A DNA stretch of 53,348 nucleotides from Holdemanella porci (GTDB lineage: Bacteria; Bacillota_I; Bacilli_A; Erysipelotrichales; Erysipelotrichaceae): assembly GCF_009696075.1 (NCBI RefSeq), contig NZ_VUMR01000006.1:1-53348 (forward strand), written 5' to 3'. Each line of letters starts with the position of its first letter. Within the stretch, counting starts at the first letter, position 1. This document shows, in pieces, positions 1 through 7,680 of the stretch. Under the pieces are notes generated by a model. The model had not been told where the DNA came from, ran no database searches, and was given only the letters and a program-made list of their open reading frames with translations. The translations under genes were made by a program, and so were the position numbers.

Positions 1-102
1 ATTTTTAGCACATTCTTTACGACTTAGTTCTGGATGTGTTAAACAATAATTGACTGCATTTTGTTTAAATTCTTGATCAAACTGTTTCTTTTTATTTGCC
101 AT
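1..102 (-). CDS. Transposase N-terminus (IS3-family OrfA-like), cut by window edge
   Basis: The minus strand from an ATG at 102-100 reads 34 codons to the window edge, beginning MANKKKQFDQEFKQNAV and continuing with HPELSRKECAKN. The pattern F-x2-EFK-x2-AV followed by S-x-x-E-x-AK is what I know from the helix-turn-helix start of IS3-type OrfA transposases. Only the first helix region is visible, so the exact IS group is open. No strong ribosome site is visible (AAGGAAGGCAAAAGAAA lies just upstream). The element is inserted into the histidine kinase gene to its right. Confidence 0.65.
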   Translation of the reverse strand, partial: MANKKKQFDQEFKQNAVNYCLTHPELSRKECAKN

Positions 103-184
103 TTTCTTTTGCCTTCCTTTGTCTTTGGATCATCCTCTTTCTATTGTACCACTGGCGTAAATTTTCTCTTTTTGCCTAGTCCTA
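1..184 (-). mobile_element. Left part of an insertion sequence; end lies near 183-190
   Basis: The transposase start at 102 is preceded on the minus strand by about 80 bp of non-coding DNA that begins near 183 with TAGGACTAGGCAAAAAGAG, the kind of terminal repeat followed by a short leader that IS3-type elements carry. Immediately to the right the sequence becomes the reading frame of a histidine kinase (in frame from about 192). The exact terminus and target duplication cannot be fixed because the other IS end is outside the window. Confidence 0.5.
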
Positions 185-185
185 T

Positions 186-692
186 TTATATGCTAACATC
201 AGTATCGAAAGTGAAGAAGGTAAGGGGACTACCGTCGTTGTAAATCTTCCTCATAGATATATCATAGAAGAACAAGAAGTCAAAAAAGTGAATGATAAAG
301 AAATTGATCTTACAGGAAAACACATCCTTCTTGTGGAAGACAATGATTTAAATGCTGAAATTGCACAGACACTTCTAGAAGATAAAGGCCTTAAAGTTAT
401 GCGTGCTAAAGATGGATTAGAAGCCGTAATGATGGTAAAGGAAAATGCGATGGATTGTTTCGACTGTATCTTAATGGATATTCAAATGCCAAGAATGAAT
501 GGTTTTGAAGCCTGCAAAGTTATACGCTCTTTGCCAGATGATCGAAACAAACTTCCAATCATTGCCTTAACGGCCAATGCCTTTGAAGAAGATCGTAAAG
601 ATTGTTTAGATGCAGGTATGAGTGAACATGTTTCGAAACCGATTGAAATTCAATCTTTACTACAAACAATAGAATCTGTACTAAAAAAATAG
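186..692 (+). pseudogene. Hybrid histidine kinase, C-terminal fragment (end of ATPase domain plus receiver)
   Basis: Reading frame 3 is open from 180 and from about 192 encodes ANISIESEEGKGTTVVVNLP, the last strands of a HATPase_c domain, followed by a linker and a complete receiver domain. The receiver shows the acidic pocket VEDND, the phospho-acceptor Asp in ILMDIQMP, the conserved Thr/Ala in LTANAFEED and Lys in SKPI. An ATG at 288 gives a 134-residue free receiver, but it has no good ribosome site and lies inside the kinase frame. The upstream kinase was separated by the insertion sequence at 1-184. The receiver closely resembles that of the hybrid kinase at 3836, so the two are paralogues. 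Whether a free receiver is still made is unknown. Confidence 0.8.
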
Positions 693-712
693 CGGCAAGT
701 CCGCTATTTTTA
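683..712 (+). terminator. Intrinsic terminator
   Basis: AGCGG-CAAGT-CCGCT hairpin followed by ATTTTT, overlapping the stop codon of the receiver fragment at 690-692. Confidence 0.75.
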
Positions 713-856
713 AAACATAAATGTCAAAACGTACAGAAATGTCAGTAGAATTATTTATCTCTAAAAAGTGATTATTAATGATATAATAAATATACAAATA
801 TTTGTTCTCAAATAGGAATTATAGATTTGAATATTATACGAAAATGGAGGACAAAT

Positions 857-1474
857 ATGAAAACACCAAAAGAATATAGGGATAATCTTTTAAATCACAT
901 TATCACCAAACAAATGTTAGTGGATTGTTTGTACAGTGTGAATAAACGAGCCAAAAACTATCGTGATAAAGAAAGGAAACAAAGAGCGTATTCGAGATGT
1001 CATCGATACGTAGATAATTCTGCATTTATTGAAGGAGCTAGAGAAAAGAAACTAGAGATGTATCGCATGAAAGATATGTTGTTGCAAATTTTGACACCAA
1101 TTTGTATCCACAAAGAGTTCATTGGATACAAGACTAAAAGAATCTACAGCTATGAAATTAAGGAGTATAAAAAGTACAAGAAACAATTCTTTTACGAAGG
1201 ACATTATATGGATGATGATTATTCCATTGTGTACTTTGGAGATGTAGAACTTAAGGATGAACCAATATATCACTATTACTTGTTTTATGATTTGGATTAT
1301 GGACATACTTTCCATACACCAATTAAAGAAGAGGATGTAGAAAAGTATTCTTTACCTATTATTGAAATTAGTGAGTTAGAAACGACGGGTCATAAAGTCA
1401 ATGATTTGGTAAGTGTACAATTTGTACGAAAAGTGATTCGATTGATTGAAGAAAATATGTATATATTACAGTAA
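857..1474 (+). CDS. Hypothetical protein, 205 aa, unknown
   Basis: I do not recognise this gene. The ATG at 857 is preceded by GGAGG at 846-850 with 6 nt spacing, so it is preferred over a TTG 30 nt upstream. The product is rich in Lys, Tyr and Arg, with a basic N-terminal third (KNYRDKERKQRAYSR), no signal peptide and no membrane segment. The middle is rich in aromatic and acidic residues (YDLDYGHTFHTP). It looks like a cytoplasmic protein, perhaps of mobile or accessory origin given the IS and ABC remnant on either side. A TATAAT lies at 782-787 without a clear -35. Confidence 0.7.
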   Translation: MKTPKEYRDNLLNHIITKQMLVDCLYSVNKRAKNYRDKERKQRAYSRCHRYVDNSAFIEGAREKKLEMYRMKDMLLQILTPICIHKEFIGYKTKRIYSYEIKEYKKYKKQFFYEGHYMDDDYSIVYFGDVELKDEPIYHYYLFYDLDYGHTFHTPIKEEDVEKYSLPIIEISELETTGHKVNDLVSVQFVRKVIRLIEENMYILQ

Positions 1475-1500
1475 AAGGCGCAGGAAAATTCCTACGCTTT
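1473..1500. terminator. Bidirectional terminator between convergent genes
   Basis: AAAAGGCG-CAGGAA-AA-TTCCT-ACGC-TTTCTTT: an imperfect stem with an A-run on one side and a T-run on the other, between the unknown gene (+) and the ABC remnant (-). Confidence 0.6.
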
Positions 1501-1505
1501 CTTTC

Positions 1506-1889
1506 TTATAATGCATATACTTTATCGGTTCTTTGAACCACTTCTTTTGAATGAGTGACAATAATAATGCATTTTCCTTGTTGCTTTAAATTATCAAAAA
1601 TATCCATTATTTCATCCCGCGTATCTGGATTTAAATTTCCAGTTGGCTCATCTGCCAAGATAATTTTTGGACCATAACTTAAAGCTCTTGCGATGGCCAC
1701 TCTTTGTTGCTGACCACCTGAAAGTTTTAAGATACGACGATGAATCTGGTTTTGATCTAAACCTACTTTTTCCAATAATTCAATAGCTCTTACTTCTTTA
1801 TCATTTTGATGCACATTCGCAATATCCATAGATAGAGTAATATTTTCAAGTGCCGTTAACTTATTTAATAAGTACTGACTACTCCTCAC
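1506..1889 (-). pseudogene. ABC transporter ATPase remnant (LolD/MacB type), lacks Walker A
   Basis: The 127-residue frame carries the signature LSGGQQQRVAIARAL, Walker B IILADEPTGNLNP and the H-loop VTHS, i.e. the C-terminal half of a MacB/LolD-type ATPase. The first roughly 100 residues, including Walker A (GxxGxGKS) and the normal Q-loop start, are missing. Homology begins abruptly near residue 6 (YLLNKLTALENITL). No permease gene is next to it. Upstream of 1889 the sequence turns non-coding. The fragment cannot bind ATP in the normal way, so I read it as a deletion remnant. Confidence 0.8.
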
Positions 1890-1981
1890 CGCAAGCAGTA
1901 AGGGTTCTTAACTGACAATATTATGCAGCAATCGTACATTAAGTATTATACAAAAAGTTTACAGTTCTTAATAATGATTTG

Positions 1982-1990
1982 TGTTATAAT
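1982..1990 (+). promoter_or_regulatory. Extended -10 promoter of the GGDEF gene
   Basis: TGTTATAAT is a perfect extended -10 (TGnTATAAT). No good -35 is visible, as expected for this class. The predicted start of transcription is near 1997, about 22 nt before the frame of the GGDEF protein. Confidence 0.55.
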
Positions 1991-2048
1991 CTAAAATTGA
2001 AAAATATAACCGAGGTATACGAAAGCGAAGAAAAAGACTATAGTTCCA

Positions 2049-3797
2049 TTGATTGTATTTCTTGTAGGAATATGTCTATTGAGTGTATTTACATATAATA
2101 CGAATGTTCAAATTCAAAAAGATAGGCGTACGATCGCAAAATTAAATGCAGTGACATATGGTCAGCGTATAGAAAATGATATTGAAAATGGAATCGAAAT
2201 AACAGATACTTTAAAACAGGTATTAATAAATGGAAATGGTCAAATCATAGATTTTTCCAAAATAGCCGAAAATCTAATGTCTTATTCTATACAAAGTGTG
2301 CAATTAGCACCGAATGGAGTAGTAACCGAAATTTATTCTGAAGAAGGAAATGAAGCTGGTAAAATTGATTTATTAAAGGATTCAAAGCGAGGCGAAATTT
2401 CAAATTACGCAAAAGATCATAATACAATCATTACCCAAGGTCCTGTTGAATTGAAACAAGGAGGTTCTGGGCTTGTTGTTCGTAATCCTATTTATCTAGA
2501 AGATGAAAATGGACAAGAATATTTTTGGGGATTTACGATTGCGGTTTTGCGTGTTCCAGAAGTTTTTGAGGATTCGACAAACGCTTTATCTAAGTTTAAA
2601 TATAATTATCGCCTTTTAAGAGAAGCGTCTGTTTTAGATAAGAAACATGTGGTGGTTGATGCGAATTGCGATAAGATGATTCGCCCGGCCACTTATAATT
2701 TGACTGTTGGAAAAGAAAAATGGAAATTGGAAATCATGCCTAGAGCAGGTTGGAGCAACTCTACAACTTTATATTTAATTTTCTTTGGAGGACTATCTTT
2801 AGTTCTTCTACTAACTGGACTTACAATAGTCTTATTCCTTTTGGATGAAAGAAGAGTTGAATTAAAAGAACTAGCCCATAAAGATGGACTGACTAAGCTT
2901 TATAATCGATATGGATTTGATGAAATGGCCGTAAAGATGATTTCAAAAAATCCAAAAGAACATTGCGTAGCCGTATTATTAGATGTAGATGATTTCAAAT
3001 TAATAAACGACATGTATGGACATGCCTATGGGGATAAAGCTTTAATAAGTCTAGCTGAAAATATGCAAAAACTTTTTCCATCTTCTGCATTGCTTGGTAG
3101 AAATGGTGGAGATGAATTCTGTATTCTTTTATCAAATTGTACAATGGAAGAAATAAAAGAGGCTTTGATTGAATTTACAAAAACTCCAAAAACATTTTCG
3201 TATAAAGGGCAAACATATTCTTTTTGTATCTCACTTGGTTATGCCGAATATCCAAATAATGCGATTGAAAGATCTCAACTCATGCGTTGTGCCGATGCAG
3301 CTCTTTATGAAGTAAAACTTCATGGTAAAAATGGATGTATGGCCTATAAAGAAGGACTTCAGTCAGGTGTTCGCAAACAACTAGGATTTGTGTTAAATGA
3401 TATTTCTGAAAATTTACCTGGTGCTTTTATTATTTATCGAGCGGATAAAGAGGATGATGAAATTTTTTACGCAAATAAAGAATTTTTAGATATGGCTGGA
3501 TATGAAAATCTAGATGCATTCTTTAATGGCACAAAGAAAAGTTTCCGAAACTTAATTCGTGAAGACCAACAAAAAGCGGTAGAAGCAAGTATTTGGAATC
3601 AAATTGAAAGTGGAAGTAAGAATGACTATATTCATTATCAATTAAGAAGACAAGATGGAACTTATATTCCTGTACTTGATCAAGGAAGAATTGTGGAAAG
3701 CAAACGTTTTGGTCGAGTTTTCTATGTTTTATTTATGGATTGGCAGGCAATTCAGTCGCATTATAGTGAAAAGTTTAACGCAAAAGATGTGCGATAA
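2049..3797 (+). CDS. Membrane CHASE-GGDEF-PAS protein, putative diguanylate cyclase
   Basis: Domains in order: a membrane segment at the extreme N-terminus, an extracytoplasmic CHASE-like sensor to about residue 235 (LAPNGVVTEIY, LKQGGSGLVV, FWGFTIAV), a second membrane segment near 238-265, a GGDEF domain (DGLTKLYNRYGF, then RNGGDEFCILL with an intact active motif) and a C-terminal PAS-like domain (YANKEFLDMAGYENL). No RxxD inhibitory site precedes the GGDEF motif. It probably makes cyclic di-GMP in response to an outside ligand. The first standard start in frame is TTG 2049, but this begins inside the membrane helix. The frame continues upstream to 2010 and encodes TKAKKKTIVP after an ACG at 2019 sitting just behind GAGG (2012-2015), so the original ATG may have mutated to ACG. 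The sensor domain is related to that of the next gene. Confidence 0.85.
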   Translation: MIVFLVGICLLSVFTYNTNVQIQKDRRTIAKLNAVTYGQRIENDIENGIEITDTLKQVLINGNGQIIDFSKIAENLMSYSIQSVQLAPNGVVTEIYSEEGNEAGKIDLLKDSKRGEISNYAKDHNTIITQGPVELKQGGSGLVVRNPIYLEDENGQEYFWGFTIAVLRVPEVFEDSTNALSKFKYNYRLLREASVLDKKHVVVDANCDKMIRPATYNLTVGKEKWKLEIMPRAGWSNSTTLYLIFFGGLSLVLLLTGLTIVLFLLDERRVELKELAHKDGLTKLYNRYGFDEMAVKMISKNPKEHCVAVLLDVDDFKLINDMYGHAYGDKALISLAENMQKLFPSSALLGRNGGDEFCILLSNCTMEEIKEALIEFTKTPKTFSYKGQTYSFCISLGYAEYPNNAIERSQLMRCADAALYEVKLHGKNGCMAYKEGLQSGVRKQLGFVLNDISENLPGAFIIYRADKEDDEIFYANKEFLDMAGYENLDAFFNGTKKSFRNLIREDQQKAVEASIWNQIESGSKNDYIHYQLRRQDGTYIPVLDQGRIVESKRFGRVFYVLFMDWQAIQSHYSEKFNAKDVR

Positions 3798-3800
3798 TTT

Positions 3801-3829
3801 TTGTCACACACCTTTTTTCGTTTTATAAT
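3801..3829 (+). promoter_or_regulatory. Promoter giving a leaderless kinase mRNA
   Basis: TTGTCA (3801-3806), a 17-nt spacer and TATAAT (3824-3829). Counting the -10 end as -7 puts +1 at 3836, exactly the A of the start codon. There is no ribosome site between the -10 box and the ATG. Confidence 0.7.
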
Positions 3830-3835
3830 GAAACC

Positions 3836-5989
3836 ATGAAAAATAAAAATTTAATTTATCAAATACTAATTAGTTTTGTGTTGGTTTCTGTTTTAACGAA
3901 TATGGCATGTTTGTTTATTCGTAACAGCGTAATTCAACAAGAAAAATTAAAGGCAGAATATACAGTAAATTCAACAATCAATCGTGTTGAAATAAAGCTT
4001 GAGTCGTATATTGAAAAAGTAGGTTTTTTAAAGAAGACAATTGAAGCTGGAATTGATTTAGATGATGCCTACTTTGAATCTGTGGCATCTAGACTATATG
4101 GAGATGATCCGGCTGTTAAGACAATTGAACTTGCGCCAAACGGAATTATTCAAAATGTATATCCATTTAAAGAAAATCAAAAAGCTATTGGCATGGATAT
4201 GTTGGTAGAACATGAACGTAAAGAGGCTGCTACTTTGGCAAAAGAAACAAGGGAATATACATTAGAAGGTCCTTATGATTTAAAACAAGGTGGAAAAGGA
4301 GCTTTATTATACGATCCAATCTATGTGAATGGTGAATTTTGGGGCTTTTCAATACTAGTTATTGATTGGGATGCATTCCTTGCAGAGATTCATTTAGATG
4401 AGTTAGAAAGAGCTTCCTATGATTTTGTGATTTGGAAAAAAGATCGTGTCACAAAGGAGAAAATCACTATTTTTAAAAGCTCAGAAAATATAGGTTCAGA
4501 TACATTGTTGGTGAAATGTGCACTTCCTAATAATAATTGGAATTTTGAAATCATTCCTAAAAATGGTTGGATCAACAAATATGAAATGATGAGTTTAGTT
4601 GTAGCAAGTATTATGATCGACTTTCTTGTGACGGCAGCCATTGCCCTGCTTGAGATTCGTCATAAAAAAGATTTAGAATATGCGACGCAAATTGAGATGG
4701 AGGCCAAAAAAGCACAAGAGGCAAGTGCTGCCAAATCCCGTTTCTTATTCAGTATGTCACATGATATTCGTACGCCAATGAACGCAATCATGGGATATAC
4801 GGAATTAATGGAAAAGAATGTTGGAAATATTGGAAAAGAAAAAGATTATTTATCAAAGATTCGATATTCGAGTACATTTCTTTTGGGTTTGATTAATTCA
4901 ATTTTAGAAATGGCACGTATAGAGAGTGGAAAAGAAACATTAAATATAAAGGTATGTAATATATATGATATTATTGAATCTTTAAATTCAGTCTTTGAAA
5001 AACAAGCCGAACAAAAAGGCTTAACTTATCAGTGCACCACAAAGATTCAACATCCATATGTATATTGTGATCAAATTAAGGTTGAAGAAATATTACTGAA
5101 TATTGTAGGTAATTCCATTAAATATACTGATGAAGGTAGGGTTTTAATTCAAATAGAAGAAGGAGAGCCTGGCCGTATTCAATGCATGATTCAAGATACA
5201 GGTATTGGAATGAGTGAAGCGTATTTGCCACATGCCTTTGAAGACTTTTCTAGAGAAAAATCGGGTACGCAAACGAGCGTAAAAGGGACGGGACTTGGTT
5301 TAGCGATTGTAAAATCTTTGGTTGATTTAATGAATGGTACGATTGAAATTTCAAGTCAAGTCAATCATGGGACAACAACTCGAATTAAATTTCAGTTCGA
5401 AATAGCAAGTGAAAATGAGCTCAAAAATAATCAAGAAACGAATATTATAGCTTTTAAAGGAAAACACATCTTACTTGCTGAAGACAATGATTTAAATGCA
5501 GAAATAGCGATGACACTTTTAACAGACTATGGATTGATTGTAGATCACGTTAGTGATGGGGTTGCTTGTGTAAAACAGGTCAAAGAAAAAGAATATGATG
5601 TGGTTTTGATGGATATTCAAATGCCTAATATGGATGGCTATCAAGCTACGCAAACGATTCGTGAATTTAGTGATATTCCAATCGTTGCGATGACCGCCAA
5701 TGCCTTTGAAGAAGATAAACAAAAAGCATTATCCGTTGGGATGAACGGCTATATCGCAAAGCCAATCGATATGGATAAAGTTATTAAAACACTATCAAAT
5801 GTTTTTGTGTTTAAATGTCCCGTTTGTGGACAATATACATTTCAATCCGGACCAGGAAGCTATGAAATATGTCCGGTATGTGGATGGGAAGATGATAAAG
5901 CACAATACAAAAATCCAAATTTAAAAGGTGGAGCGAACCACTTAAGTTTAAAGGAGTACAAAAAACAATATGAAAAGAATCATGAATAA
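3836..5989 (+). CDS. Hybrid sensor histidine kinase with CHASE-like sensor and CPCC tail
   Basis: 717 residues. Membrane helix near 8-28, CHASE-like sensor (LAPNGIIQNVYP, LKQGGKGALLY, FWGFSILV), second helix near 255-275, HisKA with the phospho-His in FSMSHDIRTPMNAIMGY, HATPase_c with N box NIVGNSIKYTDEG, G1 DTGIGMS and G2 GTGLGLAIVKSL, then a receiver (AEDND, VVLMDIQMP, MTANAFEED, AKPID). After the receiver comes a Cys-rich module with two CPVCG knuckles and the ending GGANHLSLKEY, which matches the CPCC family (PF14206). CPCC domains usually occur as small stand-alone proteins. Here the module probably binds zinc, and its role in signalling is unknown. No separate output regulator is encoded nearby. 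The 3' end overlaps the lipoprotein gene by 20 bp. Confidence 0.92.
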   Translation: MKNKNLIYQILISFVLVSVLTNMACLFIRNSVIQQEKLKAEYTVNSTINRVEIKLESYIEKVGFLKKTIEAGIDLDDAYFESVASRLYGDDPAVKTIELAPNGIIQNVYPFKENQKAIGMDMLVEHERKEAATLAKETREYTLEGPYDLKQGGKGALLYDPIYVNGEFWGFSILVIDWDAFLAEIHLDELERASYDFVIWKKDRVTKEKITIFKSSENIGSDTLLVKCALPNNNWNFEIIPKNGWINKYEMMSLVVASIMIDFLVTAAIALLEIRHKKDLEYATQIEMEAKKAQEASAAKSRFLFSMSHDIRTPMNAIMGYTELMEKNVGNIGKEKDYLSKIRYSSTFLLGLINSILEMARIESGKETLNIKVCNIYDIIESLNSVFEKQAEQKGLTYQCTTKIQHPYVYCDQIKVEEILLNIVGNSIKYTDEGRVLIQIEEGEPGRIQCMIQDTGIGMSEAYLPHAFEDFSREKSGTQTSVKGTGLGLAIVKSLVDLMNGTIEISSQVNHGTTTRIKFQFEIASENELKNNQETNIIAFKGKHILLAEDNDLNAEIAMTLLTDYGLIVDHVSDGVACVKQVKEKEYDVVLMDIQMPNMDGYQATQTIREFSDIPIVAMTANAFEEDKQKALSVGMNGYIAKPIDMDKVIKTLSNVFVFKCPVCGQYTFQSGPGSYEICPVCGWEDDKAQYKNPNLKGGANHLSLKEYKKQYEKNHE

Positions 5990-6347
5990 ATATTTACTCT
6001 TATTTCTTTGTATATTCTCACTTATACTTCCAACAGGATGTGAAGTTAAGGAACAAAAACAAGTAGTCGTAGACTATCAAGAATACCATTTTCGTAATGA
6101 AGATTTGTTAGAGTCTCACTATGAAAAACATGGTAAAGAAATGGGATTTTCATCATCAAAAGAATACGAAACGGGTGCCAGTGATGTTGTGAATGATCCA
6201 GATTCTTTACATAAAACCGAAAAGGAAGATGGGGATGACGTGTATTATAAAGAGGATACCAATGAATTTGTGGTCGTATCCACGGATGGGTATATTCGAA
6301 CCTATTTTAATCCGGATGCGGGTAGAAAATATTTTGATAGGCAATGA
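5970..6347 (+). CDS. Small lipoprotein with BECR-nuclease-like H-x3-H motif region
   Basis: 125 residues. The N-terminus is a lipoprotein signal: positive start, hydrophobic stretch LLLFLCIFSLIL, lipobox LPTGC with Cys near residue 24. The mature part contains HYEKHGKEMGF-SSSKEYE and ends VSTDGYIRTYFNPD. This layout (H-x-x-K-H near the start, a YE-x-A helix, and a final T-Y/F strand) resembles the barnase/EndoU/colicin/RelE-like nuclease fold seen in many small Firmicute proteins, but the assignment is from pattern memory only. The start codon lies inside the end of the kinase gene (20-bp overlap), so translation is likely coupled and the two may work together at the membrane. Confidence 0.8.
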   Translation: MKRIMNKYLLLFLCIFSLILPTGCEVKEQKQVVVDYQEYHFRNEDLLESHYEKHGKEMGFSSSKEYETGASDVVNDPDSLHKTEKEDGDDVYYKEDTNEFVVVSTDGYIRTYFNPDAGRKYFDRQ

Positions 6348-6351
6348 TGAA

Positions 6352-6397
6352 AAAAAGACCGAATGTCAGATTAAAACCTGAATATTCGGTCTTTCTT
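6352..6397. terminator. Bidirectional terminator
   Basis: AAGACCGAAT ... ATTCGGTCTT, with an inner TCAG/CTGA stem, flanked by A-run and T-run. It ends the kinase-lipoprotein unit (+) and the larR-ECF unit (-). Confidence 0.8.
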
Positions 6398-6401
6398 GTC
6401 A

Positions 6402-6941
6402 TTAAGCTAAAACTGTTTCTGGCTGTTTATAAATATTTTTATTTAAACTACGAACCAAAACAGGTATGACAATCAATTGAAGGATGATACCTGGAAGACA
6501 AGTCACAAAGCTAGCCATCATAAATACAGATAGTGTATAGCCTTGTGTACTAAGAATACATGTATTGACTAAACCATTCACAATTCTTCCTGCAAGCATC
6601 GCAATAATCAAACTCATATATAATTTGGTCATTTCATTTTTAACAGGAATATAACTTGCACACAAACCAGCTACTAAACCATATACTGCAAGTTCAACCA
6701 TCATTTGTGGCAACATCATTGCAGGTGGCATACCAGTTGTTACGCTTGAAATGAAAGGTGTTAAAATTCCACATGCCAAACCATATGGCCATCCACAAAA
6801 TAGTCCGCAAATCAATACTGGAATGTGCATTGGCAAGAATATGCTTCCAGCATTTGGGATAACATGAAATGCCATAGGAAGCAATACACCTAAAGCGATG
6901 CATAAAGCGCATGATACTAGTTTTCTTGTGATACTATTCAT
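6402..6941 (-). CDS. ECF transporter S component
   Basis: 179 residues with about six hydrophobic helices and the S-component hallmarks PMHIPVLICGLFCGWPYGL and ITPFISS, as in the PF12822-type S proteins that recruit a shared EcfAA'T energising module. It is not CbiM-like, so it is unlikely to be a classic nickel importer. The start ATG 6941 has GAGG upstream. It follows the Crp/Fnr gene by 57 bp on the same strand and so is probably co-transcribed and part of the lar response. The substrate cannot be read from sequence; a vitamin or precursor for the LarA cofactor would be a reasonable guess. No ATPase or T subunit is in the window. Confidence 0.8.
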   Translation of the reverse strand: MNSITRKLVSCALCIALGVLLPMAFHVIPNAGSIFLPMHIPVLICGLFCGWPYGLACGILTPFISSVTTGMPPAMMLPQMMVELAVYGLVAGLCASYIPVKNEMTKLYMSLIIAMLAGRIVNGLVNTCILSTQGYTLSVFMMASFVTCLPGIILQLIVIPVLVRSLNKNIYKQPETVLA

Positions 6942-6998
6942 CGTTAAATACCTCTTCTTCTAAAAATACTTGGTAAGGATGTATGGACATATCAATAC

Positions 6999-7655
6999 TT
7001 AACATTGTACATATTGTTTTAAGAAATCTACATCTAAAATTAATATTTTTTGATTCACAATTTTAATGATGCCTTCCTCTTTTAATTTACAGATAATTCG
7101 ACTCACGCTATTACGAGTGGAGATCCCACAAAATCCTGCAATATCATCATTTGTAATTTGAAAATCAATAAGAGTACCTGCCTCTACTTTACGACCAAAT
7201 AAATGGATCAATTGATATAAGAAGGAGCATATTGCACCTGTTTTTCCATTCATCATCATAATTTGTTGGCGAAAAATAGCTTCAGATAATTTTTCTCTAT
7301 AATACGAATTGACATAATCCTGTAGCTTTTTATCTTGACTCACATAATCCCAAAATAAAACTCTAGGAATACGATAAAATGTTGCCACATCACTTTCAAC
7401 ACGAACATTGAATGGTGCGGATGTATATTGACTTACTTGATCTCTTAATAAAGATAGTATGTCTGGGGTATTGATGTAAGAAATGTTAAATTCACGACCA
7501 TCTGGTAAAATGACACTTGTCTTGACAACACCATCTTTTAATACATAAGTATCTTGTTGTTCAAGTCCATAATACGTTAAATAGGTATGTTTCTTTTTCT
7601 TGATGGTTGCTACATTTTTTTCTTTTAAAAAGTTTAATAAGTACTCATTGTCCAT
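6999..7655 (-). CDS. larR: Crp/Fnr-family regulator, LarR-like
   Basis: 218 residues: an N-terminal cyclic-nucleotide-binding-like beta barrel (YVLKDGVVKTSVILPDGREF) and a C-terminal winged helix with ITNDDIAGFCGISTRNSVSRIICKL. It lacks the Cys cluster of oxygen-sensing Fnr. It is divergent from lactate racemase, the same arrangement as the Crp/Fnr-type activator LarR of lactobacilli. The start ATG 7655 follows AAAGGAG. Its promoter (TATAAT at 7681-7686 on the minus strand) and that of larA flank a shared dyad. The gene name rests on context and family, not on an alignment. Confidence 0.8.
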   Translation of the reverse strand: MDNEYLLNFLKEKNVATIKKKKHTYLTYYGLEQQDTYVLKDGVVKTSVILPDGREFNISYINTPDILSLLRDQVSQYTSAPFNVRVESDVATFYRIPRVLFWDYVSQDKKLQDYVNSYYREKLSEAIFRQQIMMMNGKTGAICSFLYQLIHLFGRKVEAGTLIDFQITNDDIAGFCGISTRNSVSRIICKLKEEGIIKIVNQKILILDVDFLKQYVQC

Positions 7656-7680
7656 ATTCGCTCTCCTTTACCGATTTTAA

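Noticed and set aside
61-243. 60-residue plus-strand frame with hydrophobic residues at the window start
   Set aside because: It is the reverse of the transposase start and the IS end, and it runs across the junction into the kinase fragment in the wrong frame.
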